Source of the DNA: Flavobacterium frigoris
GTDB taxonomy: Bacteria > Bacteroidota > Bacteroidia > Flavobacteriales > Flavobacteriaceae
Assembly: GCF_900111075.1 (NCBI RefSeq)
Contig: NZ_FOFZ01000004.1
Span: forward strand, 240,108-304,107
Reading direction: 5' to 3'
DNA: 64,000 bases
Position numbers and translations under genes: made by a program. The notes beneath the pieces are model-generated. The model ran no database searches, was not told where the DNA came from, and saw nothing but the letters and a program-made list of their open reading frames with translations. Shown one piece after another: positions 1 through 9,534 of this stretch; within the stretch, counting starts at the first letter, position 1; each line of letters begins with the position of its first letter.

Positions 1-1637
1 ATTTCCCATGCTTCGCTATATCCATCTCCTTCAAAAAGGATTTTTTTAGAATGTTTGATATACTCCCTCAAAACATTGAAAATCGCATCGTCTTTCTTCA
101 TGTCTTTAGACTCAATCAAAGCGTCAACCTCTTTCTTGAAATCTCTTAATTGTTTTGCAACAATCGCATTCAAGGTAGTCATTGAATTAGAACAGTTTGA
201 ATTAGAACCTACCGCTCTAAACTCAAATTTATTTCCCGTAAAAGCAAATGGTGAAGTTCTATTTCTGTCTGTATTATCTAAAAGAACATCAGGAATTTTA
301 CCTACTACATTTAATTTTAAATCTGTTTTTTCTTCTGGAGATAATTTACCCGCTGTTACACCTTCTAATTCAGCTAATACTTTAGTCAATTGTTCTCCAA
401 TAAATACAGAGATAATTGCTGGAGGCGCTTCATTTGCTCCTAATCTATGATCATTACCCGCAGTTGCAATAGCTCCTCTTAACAAAGCTTCATTGTCATT
501 TACTGCTTTTATAGTATTGATAAAGAAAGTCAAAAACTGCAAATTGCTCATTGGCGTTTTACTTGGACTCAACAAGTTTACACCTGTATCTGTTGCCAAT
601 GACCAGTTATTATGTTTCCCTGAACCGTTCACTCCTTTAAATGGTTTTTCATGAAATAAAACTTTCAAATCATGACGCTCTGCTACTTTTTCCATTACGT
701 CCATCAACAAACAGTTGTGATCAACAGCAAGGTTTGTTTCTTCAAAAATAGGTGCCAACTCAAATTGATTTGGTGCTACTTCATTGTGACGTGTTTTTAC
801 TGGTATTCCAAGCAACATGCATTCTTGCTCAAGATCTCTCATATAAGTAAGGGCACGAGTAGGAATTGAACCAAAATAATGGTCGTCTAATTGTTGTCCT
901 TTAGCTGATGTATGTCCTAATAAAGTTCTACCCGTCATCATAAGGTCTGGACGAGAAAGTGCTAACGCTCTGTCAATCAAGAAATATTCTTGTTCCCATC
1001 CTAGAGTTGCAGTAACTTTTTTTACATTTTTATCAAAATATTTACATACCTCAGTAGCTGCTTCATCCATAACCTGCAAAGCGCGCAATAAAGGTGTTTT
1101 ATAATCTAAAGCTTCTCCTGTGTAAGAGATAAAAACCGTTGGAATACATAATGTAGTTCCAAAAATGAATGCTGGAGATGTAGGATCCCAAGCTGTATAT
1201 CCTCTTGCTTCAAAAGTATTTCTAATTCCTCCATTAGGGAAACTAGAGGCATCTGGTTCTTGCTGCACTAATTGTGCTCCTCCAAATTTTTCTACTGGAT
1301 CACTACCATCATATGAAGTTTCAAAGAAAGCATCATGTTTCTCAGCAGTAGCCCCTGTCAATGGTTGAAACCAGTGTGTGTAATGAGTTACTCCTTTAGA
1401 CAAGGCCCATTCTTTCATACCCATTGCAATATAGTCTGCTAATTTTCTGTCTATTTTAGTTCCATGCTGCACCGCACCTTGAACTCCCTTAAAAGCATCT
1501 GAAGTTAAATACTGCTTCATCGCTTTATCATTAAACACATTTGAACCGAAAAGAATTGATTTTCTTCCAGTTTCTTCAAATTTAATTGGTTTTCTAGTTG
1601 AAGCTTCTCTCAAAGCTTGGAATCGTATTGTTGACAT
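1..1637 (-). CDS. glnN: Glutamine synthetase type III (C-terminal end cut by window edge)
   Basis: ATP-dependent ligation of ammonia to glutamate in the cytoplasm; the type III enzyme is the large form of about 720-730 residues common in Bacteroidota. About 545 residues are visible from Met at 1637, beginning MSTIRFQALREAS. Family landmarks are present: the N-terminal GS-III region (RKPIKFEETGRKSILFGSNVF), the LGWEQEYFLID segment, the substrate/ATP region with GSGKHNNWS, and the NDHRLGANEAPPA block. Roughly 180 residues lie before position 1. The gene stands alone, divergent from terC. A TATATTTG-like -7 box on the minus strand (1686-1679) sits about 40 bases before the start. The family call is very secure; isoform use is not visible. 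Confidence 0.96.
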   Translation of the reverse strand, partial: MSTIRFQALREASTRKPIKFEETGRKSILFGSNVFNDKAMKQYLTSDAFKGVQGAVQHGTKIDRKLADYIAMGMKEWALSKGVTHYTHWFQPLTGATAEKHDAFFETSYDGSDPVEKFGGAQLVQQEPDASSFPNGGIRNTFEARGYTAWDPTSPAFIFGTTLCIPTVFISYTGEALDYKTPLLRALQVMDEAATEVCKYFDKNVKKVTATLGWEQEYFLIDRALALSRPDLMMTGRTLLGHTSAKGQQLDDHYFGSIPTRALTYMRDLEQECMLLGIPVKTRHNEVAPNQFELAPIFEETNLAVDHNCLLMDVMEKVAERHDLKVLFHEKPFKGVNGSGKHNNWSLATDTGVNLLSPSKTPMSNLQFLTFFINTIKAVNDNEALLRGAIATAGNDHRLGANEAPPAIISVFIGEQLTKVLAELEGVTAGKLSPEEKTDLKLNVVGKIPDVLLDNTDRNRTSPFAFTGNKFEFRAVGSNSNCSNSMTTLNAIVAKQLRDFKKEVDALIESKDMKKDDAIFNVLREYIKHSKKILFEGDGYSEAWE

Positions 1638-1929
1638 AAAAATTATATTTAAAAAATTAAACCCCTATTATTGAGGTGCAAATATAATTCAAATAATGTT
1701 TTTATAAAATTTTACCTCTAATTTTTTAGGGTAAAACCACTTAAATTGCTGTTTTCTTAAAAATACCCTGTTTTAATGACAACCTCTTAATTTTAGGCTC
1801 ATATATTTTCAAATTGATATTTCAACAAAACTAGAAGGCTCTATTTACACTAAAATTCAAGTTTCTATGAATAAATCTCAAAGTTCGCAATCAAAAAGTA
1901 TCTTTGTAAAACTATAAATAACTTAATTT

Positions 1930-2889
1930 ATGATGGTCTGGATTTCTTTCTTTGTTATCGTTTTTATAATTCTCGCACTGGATTTAGGCGTTTTTAATAA
2001 AACCCCTCACATTATTAGTACAAAAGAGGCTACCAAATGGACAATAATTTGGGTGACACTTTCTTTTCTCTTTTCTGGGGTTATTTACTGGATATATGCT
2101 AATGATTACATTTCTAACCCAGACGAACTGAAACCTCTTGCCGCATCGATAAAATTCATTACTGGATATTTAATCGAACTGTCTTTAAGTGTAGATAACA
2201 TATTTGTAATTGCTATTATATTTTCGGCATTTAAGATTCCGCAAAAATACCAACATAGAGTTTTATTCTGGGGCATATTGGGCGCCATCGTTTTTAGAGG
2301 ATTGATGATATTTTTTGGTGTTTTATTGATTCATAAATTCTTTTGGGCCACCTATCTTTTTGGCTTCTTCCTAATTTTCACCGCAATGAAAATGCTATTT
2401 ACAAATGGCGAAGAAAAATTTGAACCTAAAAAATCATTTGTATATAAAAGCCTAAAAAAGTTAATTCCCATTTCAAATCATATCGATAAAGAACATTTTT
2501 TTGTAAAAAGACGGCACATCACTGCTGCCACTCCTTTATTTGTGGCATTAGTTGTTATTGAAGTCATGGATGTTGTATTCGCCATTGATAGCGTTCCTGC
2601 AATTCTCGCCATTACAAGCGATCCATTTTTAGTTTTTAGTTCTAATATTTTTGCCATTTTAGGATTGCGTTCTATGTATTTCTTTTTGGCCAATATGCTT
2701 GAAAAATTCAGCTATTTAGAATATAGTCTAATTGCCATATTAAGTTTTGTAGGCCTTAAAATGTTACTCCATGAACTTATTGATATTCCAGAGTGGGGTT
2801 CTTTAGTTTTTATAGCCGTTGCTCTTTTAAGTGGAATAATAGTGTCATTGAGAATGAATAAAGGAGAAGATTCTGAACGTAATATCTAA
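1930..2889 (+). CDS. TerC family integral membrane protein
   Basis: A 319-residue polytopic inner-membrane protein of the TerC/Alx family, whose members are linked to metal (often manganese) export or metallation of exported proteins and to tellurite resistance. About seven to nine hydrophobic segments can be counted. The two acidic membrane motifs of the family are visible: LSLSVDNIFVIAIIF (around residue 87) and VVIEVMDVVFAIDSVPA (around residue 215). The C-terminus is short and charged (NKGEDSERNI). A TATCTTTG -7 box at 1899-1906 lies 24 bases before the ATG; a second Met follows immediately, so the start could be one codon later. A bidirectional hairpin terminator follows at 2932-2967. 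The substrate cannot be told from sequence. Confidence 0.93.
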   Translation: MMVWISFFVIVFIILALDLGVFNKTPHIISTKEATKWTIIWVTLSFLFSGVIYWIYANDYISNPDELKPLAASIKFITGYLIELSLSVDNIFVIAIIFSAFKIPQKYQHRVLFWGILGAIVFRGLMIFFGVLLIHKFFWATYLFGFFLIFTAMKMLFTNGEEKFEPKKSFVYKSLKKLIPISNHIDKEHFFVKRRHITAATPLFVALVVIEVMDVVFAIDSVPAILAITSDPFLVFSSNIFAILGLRSMYFFLANMLEKFSYLEYSLIAILSFVGLKMLLHELIDIPEWGSLVFIAVALLSGIIVSLRMNKGEDSERNI

Positions 2890-2931
2890 TCCAAAGAATG
2901 ACTACCTCCTTCTAATAAGTGGAGATTAAGC

Positions 2932-2967
2932 AAAAAAAAAGGAAATCTTGCGATTTCCTTTTTTTTT
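2932..2967. terminator. Bidirectional rho-independent terminator
   Basis: Stem GGAAATC/GATTTCC (2941-2947 and 2952-2958) with loop TTGC, flanked by nine A on the left and nine T on the right. It can therefore stop transcription from terC (+) and from the convergent lipoprotein gene (-). Confidence 0.85.
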
Positions 2968-2985
2968 ATGAATTCAATATACTTT

Positions 2986-3525
2986 TTAATTTCTTTTTTT
3001 AACATTACTATCATCAATATTATATCTTTTAATAACAGCGTTGTAGTCTGAATAATCTGGTTTAATTACTGATTTATTTGTATTTACCCCATCATCCCCA
3101 GGAATAATAACAACTCTGAATGTTTTACCCAATCTAAAACTAGTTGGTAATTGAGCTCGATCAAAGTTTGCATCAATCAAAATGGTAAATTGGTCAAAGG
3201 AGAAATTATAATTATATTGTGCCGTACCTCCTGCAAAATAATAAATTTGTGGTAATAATGCCCAAGTATCGATTCCTCCATTAGTATTAATTAATTCATA
3301 AATCAAAAGATTACCTCCTGAATAAATCTTTGGATTTAATGCATATGTAACTTTATAACCATTTGCTAAGGTAAAGTCAGGCCCCACTTCAAAAACTTCT
3401 GCAATCAATCCGTCCTGGCCATTTTGTCCATCAAGCCCGTCATATCCTGGAGGCCCTTCTGGTCCTGTACAACTCGAAAATAGTATCGCTCCAAAAATGC
3501 CTAAAAGTGTAATTATTTTTTTCAT
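2986..3525 (-). CDS. Lipoprotein with short collagen-like Gly-X-Y stretch
   Basis: A 179-residue predicted lipoprotein. The signal peptide MKKIITLLGIFGAILFSSC ends in a lipobox Cys at residue 19. It is followed directly by about six Gly-X-Y triplets (GPEGPPGYDGLDGQNGQDG, residues 21-39), a stretch known from many Bacteroidota surface lipoproteins. The remainder looks like a compact beta domain and is clearly related to the next gene upstream (3736-4242): both carry a VFEV segment, an aromatic YYF block (LLPQIYYF against LLPETYYF) and a FRVVIIPG / IRIVVVPA strand. It probably sits on the outer membrane; function is unknown. Six triplets are too few for a stable collagen helix, so the stretch may simply be a flexible linker. 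Confidence 0.85.
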   Translation of the reverse strand: MKKIITLLGIFGAILFSSCTGPEGPPGYDGLDGQNGQDGLIAEVFEVGPDFTLANGYKVTYALNPKIYSGGNLLIYELINTNGGIDTWALLPQIYYFAGGTAQYNYNFSFDQFTILIDANFDRAQLPTSFRLGKTFRVVIIPGDDGVNTNKSVIKPDYSDYNAVIKRYNIDDSNVKKRN

Positions 3526-3735
3526 GGGTATATTTATTAAAAATAGTTTGTTCTATTAATATTTTCTAATCATTAATCGTACCAAAGTCACATTTTGAAT
3601 CATTATATTTAGATTCCAAAGTATTTATAACTGGTCTTAAACACCAATTAGATTTTAAAACAGTAGCAGCATTAGCGCTTCGCTTTTTATTTTGATGTAA
3701 AATAAGGACACCTCTCAGTTTCCCTATTTTCTTTT

Positions 3736-4242
3736 TTAAAGATCAATTTTCTGAATTTGGTTGTCCTTTATGTTTAAGGCCGTAATCACATCTGAATAAC
3801 TATTTTTGTTTATTGAATTAGCAAAACTTGCGGGAACAACAACAATTCTAATTACCTGATTTATCCTAAAATTAGTAGACACAGATTGTAAATCGTTACC
3901 AATCATATAAATATTTACATCGCGATTGGTATAATCAAATCTAAAACCAAAATCCAATGCTCCATTATTAAAATAGTAGGTTTCTGGTAATAATTCCCAC
4001 AAATCTCCCTGTGAGTTAACGCCAGATAATCGATAGGTCAAAACCACATCTGAAGAATAAATTGGAGGATTAAAGGTCACCAATCTACTGTAATTATTAG
4101 TCGAACTGAATGAAGTAGTTACTTCAAAAACTTCAGTGGTCGCAATAGGTGTAATAGGTGCAACTTCAAAACTACCTGTTGTTGTACAACTTTGCAAAGT
4201 AAAAATTCCTGCAATGGCTAAAAGTGTAATTATCTTTTTCAT
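3736..4242 (-). CDS. Lipoprotein, paralogue of the 2986-3525 gene
   Basis: A 168-residue predicted lipoprotein with signal MKKIITLLAIAGIFTLQSC (lipobox Cys 19). Its mature domain aligns with the downstream neighbour: TEVFEVTTSF, NPPIYSSDVVLTYRLSG, LLPETYYFNNG, IRIVVVP and a C-terminal YSDVITALNI, which matches YSDYNAVIKRYNI. The Gly-X-Y linker of the neighbour is replaced by a Pro/Thr/Ile-rich stretch (APITPIATTEVFEV). The 210-base gap between the two genes holds no gene; whether they share a transcript is unclear. This looks like an old tandem duplication. No function can be assigned. Confidence 0.82.
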   Translation of the reverse strand: MKKIITLLAIAGIFTLQSCTTTGSFEVAPITPIATTEVFEVTTSFSSTNNYSRLVTFNPPIYSSDVVLTYRLSGVNSQGDLWELLPETYYFNNGALDFGFRFDYTNRDVNIYMIGNDLQSVSTNFRINQVIRIVVVPASFANSINKNSYSDVITALNIKDNQIQKIDL

Positions 4243-4328
4243 TTTTTTAAATTTAAGGGGTTTCTTATTTCCGTATATTCATTAACTATGCCAAAATTTA
4301 TATTGTAAAAAAAACACAGCATTGAAAC

Positions 4329-4901
4329 ATGGAAAAAAAACTAAAATTACACATGGTTATGCTAGGCTGCACGCCGGCTGGACGACTTACGGAACAACAT
4401 GATATTTTCTTTGGAATTGGAGCTTCCCTAAAAGATTTGATCCCAGAAATGAAAGCTTTTTGGCCCGAGGCCAAAGGAAAAATCCATATCGATGCTTGGC
4501 GCGAAGTTTCAGTCGCGGACAATTTTTCGATTGAAATTATAACTAAAGAATCCGCTGAAAATACCAATTTAGACCATTTGTTTTTTATCAACTTAGGCGG
4601 TTATAAGGAAAACGAGTTTGAAGAGTACCATTACAAAATGCTAACCGTTGCTACATCTTTAGGGCTCGCCTCCAAGAAGTCCAGAAAAACCACATTTTAC
4701 AAGCATTGTGGTTTTAAGGGTGCCGGCGTCTCACATATCGACGAAAAATACGGAATCGATATTGACGACATTTATAAGGTAACTGACATCTTGGATAGTC
4801 AACTCAAAGAAAAATATTCCATAAAAATAACCAAATCAGAAACAGAACTGCACGAAGACGTTTTGCATATTGGGTATTTAAAAATATCCGGGATAAAGTA
4901 A
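4329..4901 (+). CDS. DUF1543 domain-containing protein
   Basis: A 190-residue soluble protein beginning MEKKLKLHMVMLGCTPAGRL. The LHMVMLGCTPxGRxTEQHDIFFGIG opening and the following IPEMKAFWPEA and HIDAWREV blocks are typical of DUF1543, a family of unknown function found across proteobacteria and Bacteroidota. No signal peptide or membrane segment is visible. Later conserved blocks are FFINLGGYKENEFEEYHYKM and FYKHCGFKGAGVSHIDEKYG. It is divergent from the lipoprotein pair (86-base gap). The family call is firm; function is unknown. Confidence 0.9.
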   Translation: MEKKLKLHMVMLGCTPAGRLTEQHDIFFGIGASLKDLIPEMKAFWPEAKGKIHIDAWREVSVADNFSIEIITKESAENTNLDHLFFINLGGYKENEFEEYHYKMLTVATSLGLASKKSRKTTFYKHCGFKGAGVSHIDEKYGIDIDDIYKVTDILDSQLKEKYSIKITKSETELHEDVLHIGYLKISGIK

Positions 4902-5034
4902 ATTATTCCATTAAAGGACATGTTTTGTCAAAACAGCTTGAACAAAATTATGTTTATTTTAATACCTCTTTATGACTTGTCCCTGCATATAAGTTGTAAT
5001 TTTAAAGTAATAATAAAAATTACAATTACAAATT

Positions 5035-5580
5035 ATGGAAAAGAGAATAGCTATTTTAGCCACAAACGGATTTGAAGAAGTTGAATTAAGTTCCCCTAAA
5101 GAATATCTAGAAAAACAAGGTTGGAAAGCCGAAATTGTGAGTCCAGAAAACGGAAGCATAAAATCATGGGCTTCTACTGACTGGGGAAAAGATTATAAAG
5201 TTGATCAAGAATTAAAAAATGTTAAAGCTGCTGATTATGACGCTTTAGTTTTACCCGGTGGAGTTATTAATCCAGATATACTGCGTACAAATGATAGCGC
5301 CTTGCATTTTATAAAAGAATTTTTTAAAGCGGGAAAACCAGTAGCCGCAATCTGTCACGGTCCACAAATTTTAATTAGTGCCGGACTAGTGAAAGGACGA
5401 AAAATGACCTCCTATCCTTCTATAAAAGTAGATTTAATAAATGCCGGCGCAGAATGGCATAATTTAGAAGTAGTTGTAGACAATGGTCTTGTTACGAGCC
5501 GAAACCCTGATGACTTAGATGCTTTCAATAAAAAAATTGTTGAAGAGATTAAAGAAGGAAAGCACCAACAAATACTCTAA
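5035..5580 (+). CDS. PfpI/DJ-1 family glutamine amidotransferase-like protein
   Basis: A 181-residue cytoplasmic protein of the DJ-1/PfpI superfamily, whose members include YhbO/YajL-type stress proteins proposed to act as deglycases or peptidases. The N-terminal strand RIAILATNGFEEVEL holds the conserved Glu, and the nucleophile elbow AICHGP places the reactive Cys at about residue 107. The LVLPGG motif sits near residue 72 and the late conserved segment LVTSRNPDDLDAF near residue 160. Length and motif order match the PfpI subfamily. It is a single-gene unit followed by a strong hairpin terminator. The physiological substrate is not predictable. Confidence 0.92.
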   Translation: MEKRIAILATNGFEEVELSSPKEYLEKQGWKAEIVSPENGSIKSWASTDWGKDYKVDQELKNVKAADYDALVLPGGVINPDILRTNDSALHFIKEFFKAGKPVAAICHGPQILISAGLVKGRKMTSYPSIKVDLINAGAEWHNLEVVVDNGLVTSRNPDDLDAFNKKIVEEIKEGKHQQIL

Positions 5581-5598
5581 ATAAATAAGACAAAAAAA

Positions 5599-5628
5599 AT
5601 GCGGAAAATATCTTCCGCATTTTTTTTC
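5599..5628 (+). terminator. Rho-independent terminator after the PfpI gene
   Basis: Eight-base stem ATGCGGAA/TTCCGCAT (5599-5606 and 5613-5620) followed by a run of T. The A-run upstream means it may also stop minus-strand transcripts. Confidence 0.85.
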
Positions 5629-5673
5629 TTCTTGTAAGTATTGACAACCTTTTCTAAACTCTTTTTTTTTACG

Positions 5674-5780
5674 AGATCCCGATAGTCCGCGGAATAAACG
5701 ATTTACACACTTTTTTCGCTAGAAAAGATCCCGATTGAACATCGGGATAAGCGATTCACACCCTTTTTTGCTCTGCAAAA
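5674..5780. repeat. Imperfect tandem pair of about 53 bases
   Basis: Two adjacent copies start at 5674 and 5727. Both open with GATCCCGAT, continue with a variable part and then share a CGATTnACAC run, a stretch of C/T-rich sequence and a GC/A-rich end. The second copy contains a perfect 8-base hairpin, ATCCCGAT/ATCGGGAT (5728-5735 and 5741-5748). It lies in the 213-base space between two convergent genes and has no coding signal. Confidence 0.55.
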
Positions 5781-5793
5781 AGTGGTTTTCTGC

Positions 5794-8700
5794 TTACATA
5801 TTTCTTCTATATTGTCCACCTACTTCAAATAATGCAGCAGTGATTTGTCCCAAAGAACAAACCTTAGTCGCTTCCATTAAATGATCGAATAAGTTTTCGT
5901 TATTAATAGCTGCTTCTTGAATCGTATTCAAAATCTCATCTACTTTGTCATGATTTGCTTTGTGCAAATTATCCAACATCGTGATTTGGTATTGCTTCTC
6001 TTCTTCAGTAGCCCGAATCACCTCAGCAGGAATCACCGTTGGAGACCCTTTAGAACTCAAGAACGTATTCACTCCAATGATTGGAAATTCCCCTGTATGT
6101 TTCAACGTTTCATAATACAAACTCTCTTCTTGAATTTTAGAACGTTGGTACATGGTTTCCATAGCACCTAGAACACCACCACGCTCAGTGATTCTATCGA
6201 ATTCTAATAATACGGCAGCTTCAACCAAATCCGTTAATTCTTCGATGATAAAAGCACCTTGAATTGGATTTTCATTTTTGGCTAGACCTAATTCTTTATT
6301 GATAATCAACTGAATTGCCATCGCACGACGCACTGATTCTTCCGTTGGCGTAGTAATCGCTTCATCATAAGCATTCGTATGCAATGAATTACAGTTATCA
6401 TAAATCGCGTACAAGGCTTGTAAAGTCGTACGAATATCATTGAAATCAATTTCTTGTGCGTGTAAAGAACGACCTGATGTTTGAATATGGTATTTCAACA
6501 TTTGAGCGCGTTCGTTAGCACCATATTTATTTTTCATGGCTTTCGCCCAAATTTTACGTGCTACACGACCAATAACTGCATATTCAGGATCTACTCCATT
6601 CGAAAAGAAGAAAGATAAGTTAGGTCCGAAATCGTTGATACTCATTCCGCGACTCAAATAGTATTCTACATACGTAAATCCATTTGAAAGAGTGAATGCT
6701 AATTGTGTAATTGGATTTGCACCTGCTTCGGCAATGTGATATCCTGAAATTGAAACCGAATAAAAGTTCCTTACGTTTTTAGTTATGAAATATTCCTGAA
6801 CATCACCCATTAAACGCAACGCAAATTCAGTAGAGAAAATACAAGTGTTTTGTGCCTGATCTTCTTTTAAAATATCTGCTTGAACCGTTCCACGAACTTG
6901 TGACAAGGTTCTCGCTTTTATTTCATTATAAACATCCATAGGTAAAACCTGATCTCCAGTCACACCCAAAAGCATCAATCCTAAACCGCTATTTCCAGCC
7001 GGTAAATCACCTTGATAATGTGGTCTTTCGACCCCTTTTCCTTTATATATAGCATTGATTTTTACGGCAACTTCTTTTTCTAAACCGTTTTCCTTAATAT
7101 AATATTCGCATTGTTGATCGATGGCGGCATTCATGAAAAAACCTAACAACATAGGTGCTGGCCCATTGATAGTCATACTTACTGATGTCATGGCATGAAC
7201 CAAATCAAAACCAGAATACAATTTTTTAGCATCATCCAAACAACAGATAGAAACTCCAGCATTCCCGATTTTTCCGTAAATATCAGGACGGATGTGAGGA
7301 TCATTCCCATATAATGTCACACTGTCAAAAGCGGTGGACAATCGTTTTGCCGGCAATCCTGCACTTACGTAATGAAAACGTTTGTTTGTCCTTTCTGGCC
7401 CACCTTCACCTGCAAACATACGAGAAGGATCTTCTCCTTCACGTTTAAAAGGATATAAACCTGCGGTAAAAGGAAATTCTCCCGGGACATTTTCCTGTAA
7501 ACACCAACGTAGAATATCTCCCCAAGCTTGGTACTTTGGTAAGGCAATTTTCGGGATTTGAGAATGAGAAAGGGACTCAGTATGTGTCGCCATTTTTATT
7601 TCTCTATCACGCACTTTAAAAGTATAAATAGGATTTTTATATTTATTTACTTTTTCATTCCAAGTCAATATAATTTCCCAATTGTACGGATCTAAATCCA
7701 TTTTTACTTTATCAAACTGATTCAGTAAAAGGTTCAGAAAAATTCTGTGTTCATCATGTTGCTCTGTAGCGCTTGGCAATACGGATGAATCGTCAATTCC
7801 AGCTTTTGTAATAACAGGTACTTTTCCTGAAACTGTTTCCAAAGTTTTGAAAATACCGTATAATTTTTGAGCTACTTGTTCCTGAGTCACTGCAGTTTCA
7901 TCATAATGACGATTACTTTCGGCGATTTCAGATAGGTAACGGGTTCTATGTGGAGGAATAACGTAAATCTTCTCGCTCATTTCACGAGTGATTTCGAATG
8001 TTGATTTCAAATCGGAATTTGTTTTCTCAACAACCTTATCCATAATCGCTTTGTACAACGTATTCATTCCTGGGTCATTGAACTGTGAAGCAATAGTCCC
8101 GAAAACAGGCATTTCATCAGGATTCACATCCCATAGATTATGGTTGCGTTGGTATTGTTTTTTCACGTCTCGGATCGCATCTAAAGCTCCGCGTTTGTCA
8201 AACTTATTTAATGCTACTAAATCAGCAAAATCAAGCATGTCGATTTTCTCCAATTGAGTTGCAGCACCAAACTCAGGTGTCATAACATATAATGACACAT
8301 CAGAATGGTCCATGATTTCCGTATCCGATTGACCAATACCAGAAGTCTCTAAAATGATAATATCATACTTAGCAGCCTTGATCACTTGGATTGCCTCTGC
8401 TACATATTTTGACAATGCCAAATTAGATTGACGCGTTGCCAAAGATCGCATAAAAACTCTAGGACTATTAATTGCATTCATTCGGATTCTGTCTCCTAGA
8501 AGTGCTCCTCCCGTTTTTCGTTTTGATGGATCTACAGAAATCAAACCAATCGTTTTTTCTGGAAAATCGATTAGAAAACGACGAACCAACTCATCCACCA
8601 AAGATGATTTTCCTGAGCCTCCTGTTCCCGTAATTCCAAGAACTGGTGTAGTGCAGGTTTCATTCATTTTATGAATAGCATCCAAAGCGGGTTTTGCTAT

Positions 8701-9234
8701 TTCTGGAAAATTCTCAGCTGCAGAAATAATTCTGGCGATAGCTGTTGGATTTTTTGATGCTAATTGTTCTAATTCATTGGTCAACTTATCTCCTGTTGGA
8801 AAATCGGAACGCTCGACCAAATCATTTATCATTCCTTGTAACCCCATAGAACGACCATCATCTGGCGCGTAAATACGGGTAATCCCATAGGCTTGCAATT
8901 CAGCAATTTCAGAAGGCAGAATCACTCCACCACCGCCGCCAAATATCTTAATGTGCGCTGCTCCTTTTTCTACAAGCAAATCATACATGTATTTAAAATA
9001 CTCCATATGACCTCCTTGATAGGACGTCAAAGCAATCGCATTTGCATCTTCTTGAATAGCGGTATTGACCACTTCTTCGACACTGCGATCATGACCAAGA
9101 TGAATTACCTCAACACCTGTAGATTGGATAATTCGTCTCATGATGTTTATGGCTGCATCGTGACCGTCAAAAAGAGAGGCTGCAGTAACAATTCTTACTT
9201 TATTCTTAGGGATATAGGGTGTTTGTGGATTCAT
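5794..9234 (-). CDS. icmF: Fused isobutyryl-CoA mutase (IcmF), B12-dependent
   Basis: A 1146-residue fusion with the IcmF domain order. First comes an N-terminal cobalamin-binding domain (residues about 12-140, with DGH at 23-25 providing the lower axial His). Next is a MeaB/ArgK-like GTPase chaperone domain with P-loop GTGGSGKSS at about 203-211. Last is the methylmalonyl-CoA-mutase-like TIM barrel (from about residue 570; [12 protein letters not shown] and [11 protein letters not shown]). The known reaction is interconversion of isobutyryl-CoA and n-butyryl-CoA, with some members favouring pivalyl- or isovaleryl-CoA. Plain methylmalonyl-CoA mutases lack the central GTPase and have TMYxxRPW at the substrate site, which is not seen here. 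It is a single gene, and Met at 9234 fits IcmF N-termini. The precise acyl-CoA preference needs an alignment of the substrate-site residues. Confidence 0.93.
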   Translation of the reverse strand: MNPQTPYIPKNKVRIVTAASLFDGHDAAINIMRRIIQSTGVEVIHLGHDRSVEEVVNTAIQEDANAIALTSYQGGHMEYFKYMYDLLVEKGAAHIKIFGGGGGVILPSEIAELQAYGITRIYAPDDGRSMGLQGMINDLVERSDFPTGDKLTNELEQLASKNPTAIARIISAAENFPEIAKPALDAIHKMNETCTTPVLGITGTGGSGKSSLVDELVRRFLIDFPEKTIGLISVDPSKRKTGGALLGDRIRMNAINSPRVFMRSLATRQSNLALSKYVAEAIQVIKAAKYDIIILETSGIGQSDTEIMDHSDVSLYVMTPEFGAATQLEKIDMLDFADLVALNKFDKRGALDAIRDVKKQYQRNHNLWDVNPDEMPVFGTIASQFNDPGMNTLYKAIMDKVVEKTNSDLKSTFEITREMSEKIYVIPPHRTRYLSEIAESNRHYDETAVTQEQVAQKLYGIFKTLETVSGKVPVITKAGIDDSSVLPSATEQHDEHRIFLNLLLNQFDKVKMDLDPYNWEIILTWNEKVNKYKNPIYTFKVRDREIKMATHTESLSHSQIPKIALPKYQAWGDILRWCLQENVPGEFPFTAGLYPFKREGEDPSRMFAGEGGPERTNKRFHYVSAGLPAKRLSTAFDSVTLYGNDPHIRPDIYGKIGNAGVSICCLDDAKKLYSGFDLVHAMTSVSMTINGPAPMLLGFFMNAAIDQQCEYYIKENGLEKEVAVKINAIYKGKGVERPHYQGDLPAGNSGLGLMLLGVTGDQVLPMDVYNEIKARTLSQVRGTVQADILKEDQAQNTCIFSTEFALRLMGDVQEYFITKNVRNFYSVSISGYHIAEAGANPITQLAFTLSNGFTYVEYYLSRGMSINDFGPNLSFFFSNGVDPEYAVIGRVARKIWAKAMKNKYGANERAQMLKYHIQTSGRSLHAQEIDFNDIRTTLQALYAIYDNCNSLHTNAYDEAITTPTEESVRRAMAIQLIINKELGLAKNENPIQGAFIIEELTDLVEAAVLLEFDRITERGGVLGAMETMYQRSKIQEESLYYETLKHTGEFPIIGVNTFLSSKGSPTVIPAEVIRATEEEKQYQITMLDNLHKANHDKVDEILNTIQEAAINNENLFDHLMEATKVCSLGQITAALFEVGGQYRRNM

Positions 9235-9534
9235 TTTGAGAATATGATAATTTTAGTGCTGCAATTTACAATTTTTTTTACTGATTGTTTCCCCTTCGTT
9301 ATTTTATGTTAACAAAATAATTAGATACAACTTTGATAATTATAAAAGCTTAATTATAACTTCTAGATACCAATTGCTAGATTAAAAGAGTATTAATTTA
9401 AAGTTTAATGATAAAACCTATTTTCTCAGGCTTAATCAAATATAAACTAAAATTAAATTTATTGCTTTTTACTATAAATAATACTAAAAATTTGACAATC
9501 ATTGATTAGAATTATACTTTTGAAACAAAAAAAC
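9235..9534. other. Intergenic region, divergent promoters
   Basis: Three hundred AT-rich bases between icmF (-) and the secreted protein gene (+). Apart from the plus-strand promoter at 9492-9522 I see no gene, repeat or hairpin. Confidence 0.6.
9492..9522 (+). promoter_or_regulatory. Promoter of the 9535 gene
   Basis: TTG at 9492-9494, a 20-base spacer and TACTTTTG at 9515-9522, a perfect fit to the Bacteroidota TTG / TAnnTTTG consensus. It ends 12 bases before the ATG at 9535, which rules out the upstream in-frame Met at 9502. Confidence 0.7.

Noticed and set aside
672..1368. Plus-strand ORFs within the first 1.6 kb
   Set aside because: They are antisense shadows of the glutamine synthetase III gene.
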